Source: Bradyrhizobium sp. 141 (GTDB lineage Bacteria > Pseudomonadota > Alphaproteobacteria > Rhizobiales > Xanthobacteraceae). From it: 64,000 nucleotides of DNA. The position numbers were made by a program, and so were the translations under genes. Numbering within the stretch: the first letter of the stretch is position 1; the number at the start of each line of letters is the position of its first letter. The stretch spans positions 1 through 64,000 of the forward strand of contig NZ_JADPKR010000081.1 of the NCBI RefSeq assembly GCF_023074055.1, written 5' to 3'. The notes below the pieces were generated by a model, which was given only the letters and a program-made list of their open reading frames with translations, was not told the origin of the DNA and ran no database searches. This document shows positions 1 to 7,878 of the stretch, in pieces.

Positions 1-2
1 AA

Positions 3-290
3 GGCCTCGACGAAATCCTGACCGTCGTCCGGTTGAAGCTGCCGAAGGAGCTTCGTCGATCGCTCGCCTGTACCAACATCGCCGAGAACATGATGGGCAC
101 CATTCGCCGCGTCACGCGCAACGTCAAACGCTGGCGGGATGCCGGTATGGCCTTGCGATGGGTCGCGGCCGGCATGGGCTTCCGACGATTGAAGGCGCAT
201 AAGCAATTGTCGGTTCTGCGTGCGGCCCTTCAAGCTCGCCACAATCGCATGACGACCAACCCCGTTGCCCACGTCACGAGGGCCGCGTAA
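3..290 (+). mobile_element. IS256-family transposase, 3' end (partial at window edge)
   Basis: The open frame runs in from the window edge and stops at 288-290. The visible part reads as the C-terminal end of a Mutator/IS256 transposase: the stretch ACTNIAENMMGTIRRVTRN followed by KRWRDAGMALRW is the typical segment just before the end of these DDE enzymes (family knowledge). The catalytic domain lies outside the window, so integrity cannot be judged. I could not identify the terminal inverted repeat after the stop. It marks the left side of the accessory region. Confidence 0.85.
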
Positions 291-293
291 CAT

Positions 294-590
294 TCATTCC
301 GGCAACGTCGGCCCGACGTAGTTCAACAGCGATCGGGACATCCCCTTGTCGAGGCCGTCACCCGAAACAGCAGTAATGTCGGCGATCAACCCCACTGCAG
401 CTTCACCCAGAAAGCTAAACCTGATATCCGGCTTCTTGCCGGTTGCGAGCGCCTGCTCAGACGTGAGCTTTCCTATTTTGCTAGAAGCATAGAGGAAAAT
501 TGTCTCCCACATCGCTGCCAGTCGGTCGCTACCTGGCTTGTTAAGTGCGAGCGGCAGCTTTGTCGCACTGATCATGGTCGAGCGCTTCAT
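294..590 (-). CDS. hypothetical protein, 98 aa
   Basis: An open frame of 98 codons starts with ATG at 590 and converges on the IS256 transposase end, with stop codons only 3 bp apart. I do not recognise the family. The protein is moderately hydrophobic with no signal peptide, clear motif or cysteines. Because it abuts an IS end it may be a truncated gene; its amino acid composition is protein-like but there is no obvious Shine-Dalgarno sequence. No function is proposed. Confidence 0.35.
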   Translation of the reverse strand: MKRSTMISATKLPLALNKPGSDRLAAMWETIFLYASSKIGKLTSEQALATGKKPDIRFSFLGEAAVGLIADITAVSGDGLDKGMSRSLLNYVGPTLPE

Positions 591-666
591 TTAGGTCATG
601 AAGGCGCTGCTGAATTGCCCTCCTGGAAAAGACAAAGATGGGAATTCCGAGGCGATTTAGGGTCAG

Positions 667-840
667 TCAGCTCTGCTGCTGTTTGCAGAATCGGTCGGAA
701 ACGACGCGGTGCGCTCTTGGCGTTTCGTCGATGTTGCGGTGGAAATTCTCCAAATGGTCTCTGAAGAATTGGTATTTTGGGCTTGTTACAGCGTCGGTCA
801 GCTCGTTATAGACGGCGCGGAAATTCGAGAAATCGCTCAT
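667..840 (-). CDS. small hypothetical protein, 57 aa
   Basis: A short open frame starts with ATG at 840 and stops with TGA at 667-669. It begins MSDFSNFRAVYNELTD and contains YQFFRDHLENFHRNID, which looks like a real amphipathic, globular N-terminal sequence rather than a random translation. AGGG lies about 9 nt before the ATG. A perfect 7-bp inverted repeat (859-879) lies about 20 nt upstream and could be an operator. It may be a complete small protein or the N-terminal remnant of a longer gene; the family is unknown to me. Confidence 0.45.
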   Translation of the reverse strand: MSDFSNFRAVYNELTDAVTSPKYQFFRDHLENFHRNIDETPRAHRVVSDRFCKQQQS

Positions 841-858
841 ATTCGCCCTGGCTCAGCA

Positions 859-879
859 ATGGTATGTAGACAATACCAT
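859..879. promoter_or_regulatory. palindromic operator candidate
   Basis: ATGGTAT and ATACCAT form a perfect 7-bp inverted repeat around a 7-nt spacer, 19 nt upstream of the small minus-strand gene at 667-840. Short dyads of this kind are typical of autoregulated small genes and toxin-antitoxin loci. That role is inferred. Confidence 0.35.
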
Positions 880-940
880 GCGAACGTTTGTGCTACACTG
901 TCTGGTATAAACGAACCATCAGATCATGGACTGATAATCG

Positions 941-2137
941 TCATGAAGGTGGGCCGGGAAGAATCGGGTCTTCGCCGAACGGGCGGTTGATAATCGACAG
1001 CGCATCAGGCGCAGTGAATACGCGGTTGCGGGCATAGCCAGTCCGCTCCACGAGAATCTTGCGCTCGACAAGCTGCTCCACTGCTTGGGAAGCTGCCTGC
1101 ACAGTGATGTCGAGAAGCTTAGCCAGGCGCTTCACGGTTAGAACTGGATAATGGGGTAATACATCGAGCGCGCGAAGGCTGGCAGAGCCCTGCCGGAATT
1201 TCCGACGTTCGCGCCACATAGCGCCAAGTGTGGCCAAGGCCTCGCGCGTCTTGAGTAGCTCATCGGTCGTGCCGACCACTGCATCTGCCATGAACCCCAC
1301 GGCTTCGTGCCATTCCAGCCGTTGCTGCGCTGCCTTGAGGGAGTCGTAATAAGCCGTCTTGTGGGCCTCGATGTAGGGCGAGAGATAAAGCGGCATCATT
1401 CCCTCTGCCGCCATCATCAGCGGTAACAGCAGACGCCCAACGCGGCCGTTGCCGTCGCGGAATGGATGGACCGCCTCGAAATGCGCATGCGCCACTGACA
1501 TTCGCACGATGAAGCTCTGGTACATCGCCTGCATCCCCTCGCAGCGCATGTATTTCACGGTGTCTTCGAGGCAGGCCGCGATATCGGCAGGTGGCGTTGG
1601 ATTATAGGTCGAATACGCGATGTCGCCTCTGCCGCCGATCCACACCACCCGCTCTCGGAAATCTCCGGGCTTGTCATTATAGTCAGCATCGCCACGCATA
1701 ACGGCACGATGCAAATCCTGAGTCAGAGCGGTCGTGAACAATTTCAGCTTTTCTTTGCGCGCGCGGGGCAGAAAATTATCGAGCGCGAGTGCGTAGTCGC
1801 GCACTTGCGCGACGGCTTCGCCCTGCGGGGAATCTTCGCTTTCCTCAACTGACAGCAGTTCGTCGAGTGTGCTGTTCGTCCCTTCGATCGACGAACTGCT
1901 TACAGCCTCGCGCCGGGGCAATATGCGGCTGATGAAATAGGGGTCCTTGAGTTCCGCCGCGAGTGTCTCAATTCGGACAAGGGCCGCGTCCGCCCCCTTA
2001 AGCCGTGCGAGGACCGGACCCACCGCAATCCCCTCCTCGGGCGGCGGCAGTGGAACGACCCCGTAATGCGAGTCGAACGGCGACGGTAGCCGTTTCAGTC
2101 GCTCCCGGATGGCATGGCTGAGATGGTCGCGATTCAC
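941..2137 (-). CDS. Fic family protein (class II) with C-terminal winged helix
   Basis: Fic proteins transfer AMP or another nucleotide moiety to hydroxyl side chains of target proteins. The active-site motif HPFRDGNGRVGR is complete at residues 224-235, giving the catalytic His, the anion-binding GNG and the final Arg. Residues 81-86 (SSSIEG) match the [S/T]xxxE[G/N] self-inhibitory helix placed before the Fic core, which makes this a class II enzyme. The C-terminal about 80 residues, with TVKRLAKLLDITVQAAS, look like a winged helix-turn-helix, a layout common in stand-alone Fic proteins. A GTG start at 2137 is used with AAGG about 10 nt upstream. It stands alone with no antitoxin beside it. 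The coding sequence is intact; the target is unknown. Confidence 0.9.
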   Translation of the reverse strand: MNRDHLSHAIRERLKRLPSPFDSHYGVVPLPPPEEGIAVGPVLARLKGADAALVRIETLAAELKDPYFISRILPRREAVSSSSIEGTNSTLDELLSVEESEDSPQGEAVAQVRDYALALDNFLPRARKEKLKLFTTALTQDLHRAVMRGDADYNDKPGDFRERVVWIGGRGDIAYSTYNPTPPADIAACLEDTVKYMRCEGMQAMYQSFIVRMSVAHAHFEAVHPFRDGNGRVGRLLLPLMMAAEGMMPLYLSPYIEAHKTAYYDSLKAAQQRLEWHEAVGFMADAVVGTTDELLKTREALATLGAMWRERRKFRQGSASLRALDVLPHYPVLTVKRLAKLLDITVQAASQAVEQLVERKILVERTGYARNRVFTAPDALSIINRPFGEDPILPGPPS

Positions 2138-2435
2138 GGAAAACCTTGGGTAAGAAAGCTCTATGCCTGTCCATATTCAATGTTATTGCTAAAAACTTCA
2201 ATAAAGATTCAGGATTCCGGTCTGAATGCAAAGAAATTCGGCTATTTTTGCCTTTCTGGCATTGGGGAACGCATTTGAAATGTCGCCCGGCCGCATAGCC
2301 AGCGTCTCGCCTTGGGACAAGTGTTCTTATTTCTGCTCATTAAACGCAGAGCCAAATGCGGATCTGGGCTGCAGCCCACCCAATTGTGGCGGGCTCCCCT
2401 CCACCCGTCGAATTTCCGGCTGAAGGACCACTCTC

Positions 2436-3834
2436 ATGCCTGCCGCAACCGCTTACGTCCTCCATGTTCCGGAGGGCCGGCGTGACATTATTCTGAGCTA
2501 CGCCGAAGAAAATCGGCACGACGCCACGCGGTACGTCGCCGAACCCTGCCGAGCTTTTCCTACGGTAGCAACACGTTGGTCGTGCTGGCGTGCTTTCGCG
2601 ACGGGCGCGATCACGCACATCGCCGACGGCCGAAAGGGCATGTCGGCGGGGACCGGGTTGGCCCGGCTCAACATGACCGAGTTGCAGAGATTGGAACGGC
2701 CCCTTCCATTTGAAGAACTTGTCGGCCTCGTTCCCGGAAGATTCAGGGCCCCCCTTCGTCGGCACCGGCGGATTGCTGCCGCCAAAGACATTCGCGGCCG
2801 CGGTGGACGCGTTGACGGCGCGCGATCCCAACCTGGCCGCAAGGCTGGCGCGGTTTTCGGAGAACCGCGCCCGGGCCATCCCGGGTCTGAGATGGAAAGA
2901 AAGAGAAAATCTTGCCGTGCAAAAGGAATCCCTGGGACTTGCACTTGCGATCGCAGGGGTGCCGCGGGCTGAAATGCTCTCTTGGTCGCCGACGCCTGGA
3001 AGACCGGCTTCGTTCCTCGAAGGCTTGCCGGGCGCACGCGTCCGCGAAGACGTGATGATCATCAAGGATTTCACATCCTTGCCCGGATTCAACGCCATCC
3101 GCGATGCTTCCAAGGTCGCGGCCATGATCTTTGTGAATCCGACCGATCGCCGTCAGGCACTCACGGTGATCATGGCGAACCGGACGCCCCTGGAAGAACA
3201 GACCGGCGCCGACCTTATCTGCTACAACGAGACCTACGGCGCCTTCGTGCTGGTGCAATACAAGGCGATGGAACAGGCCAAGGACGGCCCCGAATTCCGC
3301 TGGCGGGACGGCGATCAATTCACGCAAGAAATCCAGCGCATGGACGTGTTGCTGGCCGAACTCGCCAAGTGCGGCGCCGACCGCGCGCCCGAGGGCTACC
3401 GCCTTTGCAACAATCCGTTCTTCCTGAAATTCTGTCCACGCGTCGTGTTCAATCCGAACGACGAGGGCTTGTTCAAGGGAATCTATCTTCCGCTTGACCT
3501 TTGGAAGAGCTTGCATACGAACGGACGGTTCAAGGGGCCGAAGGGCGGCAACGTTATTGGGTTCGACAATGTCGGACGACGGCTCTCCAACACTGAATTC
3601 ATCTCGCTCGTCACCAACTCCTGGGTTGGCACGACCATCCTGCAGTCTGCCGAACTTGAAAAAGTTATCCGGTCGGTTCTCGAAACCGGGCGAACCGTGA
3701 TCTTCGCGGTCAAGCGCGAGACAGCGTCGGATGATTCGGACGGAATTCCAAGGTCAACCAAGAACAGCAACGACGCACTCTCGCCGCTGTTTACATCAGC
3801 CCCACAGCTAAAAGCCCGCGGTCCTTGCTCCTGA
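2436..3834 (+). pseudogene. frameshifted hypothetical gene with a PD-(D/E)xK-like motif
   Basis: An ATG at 2436 has a good ribosome site (AAGGA). The protein-like reading starts in one frame (MPAATAYVLHVPEGRRDIIL), slips near 2545 to a frame reading LPSFSYGSNTLVVLACFRDG, returns near 2600 (ITHIADGRKGMSAGTGLARL) and near 2745 moves to the frame that stays open to 3834. The long final frame alone would start at 2710 without a ribosome site and is 374 aa. In it, GADLICYNE followed by FVLVQYK places an Asp and a QxK at the ends of a beta strand, as in Mrr-like PD-(D/E)xK nucleases. That assignment is inference, and the family is otherwise unknown to me. The multiple frame changes suggest decay. 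Confidence 0.55.
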
Positions 3835-4234
3835 GATCGCAAGTATCCGATAGAACTCGACTCTCCAACATAGAGATCGACGCCCGGAGGACGCGGTCGC
3901 ATCGAAACGAAACGTGGGCTGCATGTGATCGCCTCAATCTGAAACAGACCCCACTGTGGGGCCTGCCTTTGGGCGAACTGCAGCAAGACCGGCGCCAGAG
4001 GAGGCGGGCGCGAGGTGCTGAGGCCATTCGTATGATCTCGAAGGCGTCCGGTGGGCCGTCGCCGCCGCTCGTTGGGATGTTGAAATCCCGGGCGGCAAGC
4101 TCCAGCTCGAGCTCAGTGATCCGCTCAAAGATGCGAGCAGCAATCGCCTCCGACTCTTCCGCGGTTAAGGATCGAATGCCCCGCAAAGCAAGCTCGTCTC
4201 TGAGAACCTTCGCCACAATTAATTGGATGGCCAT
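3791..4234 (-). CDS. small hypothetical protein, copy 1 of a duplicated gene
   Basis: The reading frame begins MAIQLIVAKVLRDELALRG, using the ATG at 4234; longer starts are possible up to 4285. The first about 60 residues, ending near NIPTSGGDGPP, match almost residue for residue the protein at 8276-8458. After about residue 80 the sequence turns low-complexity and Arg/Ser-rich, suggesting the native 3' end was lost and replaced. The conserved part is helical and charged, with LTAEE and ERITELELEL, and has no membrane segment. The function is unknown. Confidence 0.5.
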   Translation of the reverse strand: MAIQLIVAKVLRDELALRGIRSLTAEESEAIAARIFERITELELELAARDFNIPTSGGDGPPDAFEIIRMASAPRARLLWRRSCCSSPKGRPHSGVCFRLRRSHAAHVSFRCDRVLRASISMLESRVLSDTCDLRSKDRGLLAVGLM

Positions 4235-4355
4235 TGGATCAATAGTCCTAAAACGAATCCAACCGCAACCGGAGGGTGAGCGCAAGTGGTTAGGCGGTTT
4301 CCCGCGGTGCTCCGGCTAGCCCTCTCGGCATGGAATGCCGAAGCTGTCGCAGGTA
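4052..4355. repeat. direct repeat, copy A (about 300 bp)
   Basis: The segment from about 4052 to 4355 is repeated in the same orientation at about 8282-8581 with scattered substitutions, a 6-bp indel near 4153 and a 2-bp indel near 4256. It contains the conserved part of the small gene starting at 4234 and a GC-rich tail ending in AAGCTGTCGCAGGTA. Confidence 0.85.
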
Positions 4356-4398
4356 ATCGTTCGCTCATTGCTTAGGCCAGCTGATTGCTTCGGAAACA

Positions 4399-4429
4399 CC
4401 CCCGGCGTTCGCGCGCTGGGGTTTTTTTT
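4399..4429 (+). terminator. Rho-independent terminator
   Basis: An inverted repeat CCCCGGCG...CGCTGGGG (one mismatch, small GC-rich loop) is followed directly by eight T residues on the plus strand. No convincing plus-strand gene lies just upstream, so it may end a small RNA or a read-through transcript before cspA. Confidence 0.6.
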
Positions 4430-4488
4430 GCTTGTCAGGCCCAAGGCGGTCGACCTAGGCTGCTGTCATTGTTAACCGGGAGGCGGAC

Positions 4489-4695
4489 GTGGCGACAGGC
4501 ATTGTGAAGTGGTTTAACGCGACCAAAGGATTCGGCTTCATCCAGCCCGATGACGGCGGCCAGGATGTTTTCGTGCATATTAGCGCGGTGGAGCGCGCCG
4601 GCTTATCGGGCTTGGCTGAGGGCCAAAAGGTCTCTTATGAAGTTCAACTTGATCGGAAGCGCGGCAAGAGCAGCGCAGAAAATCTGCGCGTTTGA
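4489..4695 (+). CDS. cspA: cold shock protein, CspA family
   Basis: A 68-aa single cold-shock domain protein that binds single-stranded RNA/DNA and melts mRNA structure. Both RNA-binding motifs are present: KGFGFI (RNP1) near residues 14-19 and VFVHI (RNP2) near residues 27-31, after the conserved start GIVKWFNATKGFGF. Length is standard. The start is GTG at 4489 with GGGAGGCGG just upstream. A terminator lies about 60 nt before it, so it is its own transcription unit with a 5' leader of unknown length. Which of several paralogues this is cannot be said. Confidence 0.93.
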   Translation: MATGIVKWFNATKGFGFIQPDDGGQDVFVHISAVERAGLSGLAEGQKVSYEVQLDRKRGKSSAENLRV

Positions 4696-4727
4696 CGACT
4701 GCCGCAACATTAGATCGGCGGTTTTGA

Positions 4728-5033
4728 TCACTGCACTTTTTGCCCGAGGTCTCTCAAGAGCGCGTGGAGAAAGTCGCTGGCATGGTCGTAACGCGCGTTG
4801 CCATCCGTGATTTGATGGGCGCGCGGCTCCATTATGCGACCAACGGTTTCGAAGCCGAGCAGGTCAACTTTGTCCGACCATTGCTGCAATAGGCTTTCAG
4901 GAATGTCTTCCGCAGATCCGAACAGCTTCAAAAGGCAATGTTCGCCCTCGTGTTTGTGGTCGTGATGAGCCTTCGCAGCATAGAAGGCGAACAACCCACG
5001 AAAGGCATCACGGGAAACGGCAGGTTTTGCCAT
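4728..5033 (-). CDS. conserved hypothetical protein, 101 aa
   Basis: An ATG start at 5033 is preceded by GGGGGAC at ribosome-site distance. The protein is soluble, starts MAKPAVSRDAFRGLFAF and is rich in His and Glu in HHDHKHEGEH (about residues 23-32), which might bind a metal. It ends 30 bp from the cspA stop and is convergent with it. I do not recognise a named domain. Confidence 0.6.
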   Translation of the reverse strand: MAKPAVSRDAFRGLFAFYAAKAHHDHKHEGEHCLLKLFGSAEDIPESLLQQWSDKVDLLGFETVGRIMEPRAHQITDGNARYDHASDFLHALLRDLGQKVQ

Positions 5034-5133
5034 TGCAATGTCCCCCGAAAGAGCTGAGTTCTTAATGAGCCGAAGTCTGAAGCCGTCGTGAAGGAAAAGC
5101 TAGCAAAAAGTCGATTCATTCGCAGTCGATGTT

Positions 5134-5159
5134 AAACAAAGAGGCCGCCCGAAGGCGGC
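5134..5159 (-). terminator. Rho-independent terminator
   Basis: Read on the minus strand, GCCGCC-TTCG-GGCGGC forms a perfect 6-bp stem with a UUCG tetraloop followed by CTCTTTGTTT. It would end transcripts coming from the group II intron region. Confidence 0.6.
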
Positions 5160-5409
5160 ATCAGTTGTGTATGACGCCGATTTAAGATCGTGCTCAAAGC
5201 ATGAGGTCACCCACGGCGCCGGCACGACCCAATCCCTGGCATTCAACCTATTGCAGACGGTGCGCTCTTACTCCGAGAAATAGCGAAGTAGGGCAAATAC
5301 GGACCGGTGTCACGGAGCGGCGCCGTAGGCCGGAGGCTGTGGATGACGTTCCGGCCTCCCAAGAGTCTGAGCGCACCATCAGCACGATGTCGTTGAGCGC
5401 GCGCGCATA

Positions 5410-6053
5410 ATCGGGATAGGGGGGAGCCTCGCGGCTCCGCCCCTCCCACACCACCGGACATACGGGTCCGTATCCGGCGGTTCGCTGGATTAAGCGGCAA
5501 GAGTTGTTCTATTGCCGCTGTAGTTTGGATATCAGCAACCGTGGCCTCGGCTTCGACTCCTCCGATCAGCGCCAGTCCGAGTTTCACCCTTTCTCCAAAC
5601 GGAGGCCGGATGCCCGGAATTCAGCCGCATGCCGATGCTATGTCGCTTCATCTACTCGTCACTTCCAGCGTTCAGGCCTTCAGCGAAACTCGTTCCGCCT
5701 ACTATGCCCTCTGCTGACTTCTGCACCGCGCTCAACACGCCTCACGGCGGGTTCAGTCCGGCAGGACCGGACAACGCCACAGATCTCCCGAGGTAAGTTC
5801 GACCGCCTTCACCGCGCACCCGCCGGATTTACCACCCCGGCCGTTGATGACCGTGGACTTCGCGATCCGTTGCTCGCTCGTCCGGCCGGGCGGGCCTCTT
5901 TTATCCGGTTCTTGTCCATCGGTTCGCGGCTTTGCTCCACGCTTCCTTCAGACCCTGACTCGCGGCAACGCCCTTGCGCTTCGCTAACCCTTCGCCGCCA
6001 TCAGGCTGGGCAGAAGACTTTCACCTCCAAGCTGTCGAACATGCTCGGCACAC
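5410..6053 (-). ncRNA. group II intron, ORF-less (no reverse transcriptase)
   Basis: Minus-strand ribozyme of about 644 nt. The 5' end is GTGTGCCGAGC at 6053 (consensus GUGYG). Domain I-III landmarks follow, including a GAAGGGTTAGCGAAGC stretch near 5990 and the GTCAGCAGAGGGCATAGTA block near 5700 that normally precedes the intron ORF. Domain V is at 5450-5482: a 9-bp lower helix (ACCGCCGGA/TCCGGTGGT), a 2-nt bulge TG, an upper helix TACG/CGTA and a 4-nt loop. A domain VI hairpin and a 3' end CCTATCCCGAT near 5410 follow. Domain IV is only about 200 nt and has no reverse-transcriptase sequence. The 5' exon is a terminator hairpin, so insertion resembles that of class C introns; the class is not assigned. 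Confidence 0.8.
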
Positions 6054-6054
6054 A

Positions 6055-6084
6055 ACGAAATAGGCCGCCATGGGAGGCGGCCTT
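6055..6084 (-). terminator. terminator hairpin bearing the intron insertion
   Basis: GGCCGCC-TCCCAT-GGCGGCC with a TATTTCGTT tail lies right after the stop codon of the small gene at 6084-6280 on the minus strand. The group II intron begins immediately after the tail. Confidence 0.6.
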
Positions 6085-6280
6085 TAGTTCATCTTCCTGC
6101 GGAGCTTCTTGATGAGCGCGCGCTGGCCTTCGATATCCTCTTGGACAGTCTGCCGCAATTCTTCTTATCGGGCTCCCGATGGTGCAGGGAAACGACCTCA
6201 GCCGTGGGCAAGGCAGGCTGAGGCCGTCCGCTACTTGGGGAACGGCGCCGGAGCCATCCCTCAATGAGCTCGATTGCCAA
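6084..6280 (-). pseudogene. small hypothetical gene, frameshifted
   Basis: Starting from ATG at 6280 (MAIELIEGWLRRRS) the frame is sensible to HHREPDKK, near 6165. The next frame then continues ELRQTVQEDIEGQRALIKKL and ends at TAA 6084-6086, exactly before the terminator hairpin. The in-frame continuation is instead Arg/Ser-rich. A one-base loss in the AAGAAGAA stretch explains this. The family is a short helical protein of unknown function. Confidence 0.55.
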
Positions 6281-6518
6281 TTGTTCCCGAAGAAGGGGCC
6301 GCCGGGGAACAAAGGGTATCGATCATCCGGAACACCAAAATAAACTTGGCACGGTCCGTGCAAGCAAGATGAGTATCCGGGATTTTGTTAGTTCCCTCTC
6401 GGGGCTGGACTGATCGCCGCCGGGACAATGTATTTCGATCCCGGCGGCGTATTCATTCGGCTACAGGCTCAAAGCCGATCCAGACGCTTGCCGAGCATTG
6501 CGAGGCACATGCTCGCCC

Positions 6519-6716
6519 TCAGCGCGTAGCTCGCCAGCCTGAGGGCGCATGGTTACGGCGAGAAGCTGGATCATCCTCTGCCGGATCGTCAAGCTCGCTG
6601 TCGTCGCCTTCGTCGTCGGGCTCCAGTTGCATATGGTTTTCGGTCGCGTCCAGAAACCGAATAAGCCGGTCAATCTCGTCTCTGGCCTCCTTGCGGAGTC
6701 TCCCGATAGCCTGGAA
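6519..6716 (-). pseudogene. remnant of a small acidic hypothetical protein
   Basis: One minus-strand frame reads RLRKEARDEIDRLIRFLDA followed by an acidic run (EPDDEGDDSELDDPAEDD) and stops at 6519-6521. It resembles short acidic proteins I associate with Bradyrhizobium, but no start codon is found at the N-terminal end, so it is probably truncated. No function is known. Confidence 0.4.
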
Positions 6717-6733
6717 GATTTGCTCGGGGGAAG

Positions 6734-7024
6734 ATGGCGCTGACGACGTCGTCCTTGTCCGGGAAATTCTCCGGCAACCTGACGTCGGACGACATTATCG
6801 CTAAGCTACGCGCCGCGAGCTCCTCGCAGATCAAGGAACTACCGGCCGGTAAGATCAAGACCTACAAGGCCGTCAAGGACCGCACGGGGCGCTCGCTAAT
6901 CGTCGACAGCACGGGCCACATTGCAGAGGTTGCGAGCTTGTTAGACGGGCAGCCGAAGCCAAAGGTCGTTGCTGGACAGCGTACCGGCCGGCGTGGCTAT
7001 CTCCATATCGAGGACGCGAAATGA
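6734..7024 (+). CDS. hypothetical protein, 96 aa
   Basis: The ATG at 6734 follows GGGGGAAG, a strong ribosome site. The protein has a Ser/Thr-rich N-terminus (MALTTSSLSGKFSGNLTSDD) and a small alpha/beta-looking core with KIKTYKAVKDRTGRSLIVD and a Gly/Arg-rich end. I do not recognise the family. It overlaps the 3' end of the minus-strand frame at 6941-7276, and this gene has the better translation signals of the two. Confidence 0.5.
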   Translation: MALTTSSLSGKFSGNLTSDDIIAKLRAASSSQIKELPAGKIKTYKAVKDRTGRSLIVDSTGHIAEVASLLDGQPKPKVVAGQRTGRRGYLHIEDAK

Positions 7025-7276
7025 GCCGGGCTCGTCATCATACAGGTAGCGAAGGTGCCAGACCGGGCCAAGTTCTGGTGTAACGGCGAAGTCATCTAAG
7101 GCAGTCGCGACGTATCGAACGGCATCGCGATGTGCTATCGGCGCGGAGAACATCGCGTCCAGCAGCGTGGCAAGGCTCATACCTTCAAGGAGCATGGTTC
7201 GCGCGACTTCGTCTCCGTAGACGAGCCTGAGGGCCGATACGAGGGCCGCGATAGCGTCAGGGTTCTTTAGAGGCAC
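6941..7276 (-). CDS. hypothetical protein, 111 aa
   Basis: A GTG-initiated frame beginning MPLKNPDAIAALVSALRLVY with a helical N-terminal half and a C-terminal PVWHLRYLYDDEP segment. The composition is protein-like, but there is no clear ribosome site and it overlaps the plus-strand gene at 6734-7024 by 84 bp. The family is not recognised. Confidence 0.4.
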   Translation of the reverse strand: MPLKNPDAIAALVSALRLVYGDEVARTMLLEGMSLATLLDAMFSAPIAHRDAVRYVATALDDFAVTPELGPVWHLRYLYDDEPGSFRVLDMEIATPAGTLSSNDLWLRLPV

Positions 7277-7365
7277 GGCAGATTCGTTTCAGGCCAAAAG
7301 CCGGACCATTGACGCAAGGGCGTGCGGACGGCGGTTGCGTGTTTTCGCAGGGCCATGGACGTCCG

Positions 7366-7878
7366 CTACAACACCTCAGCACGAACCTGAGCCACGCCAC
7401 GATCCGTAATCCCCAAGCTGCGCGCGGCGGCGAGCGAGAGGTCGAGGACGCGGCCACGGACCCATGGTCCGCGATCGGTGATTCGAACCACCACCGACTT
7501 ACTCGTCTCAAGATCAATGACGCGGACTCTCGTGCCGAACGGCAGACGGCGGTGCGCCGCGGTTAGTAGATTCCGATCAAACGATGAACCGCTCGCTGTC
7601 TTCCCTTTGGCATACGAATAGTACGAGGCTTTTCCGGAAATGGCTCGATTGAAAGATTGACCGCCTGAACGATCTTTCAAGGCCTCTTGTCCGTCCGGAG
7701 GTTGCGCTTGCGGCTCATCCTTCTTTATCTGGTCGAGTCCTTCAGGAGCGGGCTCCGCGTGAGCCTTTGGAATGATAGACCATCTCTCATTAAATGTTTG
7801 CCCAACAGCAGGGGTCGCGTGAAGCCCCGACCAAGCGGAGACCATTGCAATCACAATCATTCCAGAAAGCGGACGCAT
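7366..7878 (-). CDS. RlpA-like double-psi beta-barrel protein
   Basis: A 170-aa protein with a cleavable signal peptide (about residues 1-26, cut near AVG/QTF), so it is periplasmic or cell-wall associated. A double-psi beta-barrel spans about residues 85-170: GKASYYSYAKGKTASG, LPFGTRVRVIDLET, VVVRITDRGPWVRGRVLDLS. This is the RlpA/barwin fold found in septal lytic transglycosylases acting on denuded glycan strands. The C-terminal SPOR domain of full RlpA is absent and the linker is Pro/Gln-rich, so it is a short stand-alone form. ATG at 7878 with GAGG upstream. Catalysis is not assured. Confidence 0.8.
   Translation of the reverse strand: MRPLSGMIVIAMVSAWSGLHATPAVGQTFNERWSIIPKAHAEPAPEGLDQIKKDEPQAQPPDGQEALKDRSGGQSFNRAISGKASYYSYAKGKTASGSSFDRNLLTAAHRRLPFGTRVRVIDLETSKSVVVRITDRGPWVRGRVLDLSLAAARSLGITDRGVAQVRAEVL

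Noticed and set aside
5201..5587. open frames in the 3' part of the intron and its exon
   Set aside because: They run through domain V and VI of the ribozyme and have no start signal.
6350..6364. TGGCACGGTCCGTGCA as a sigma-54 promoter
   Set aside because: Close to the -24/-12 consensus but it has G for T in the -12 box, is itself palindromic, and no gene starts downstream.
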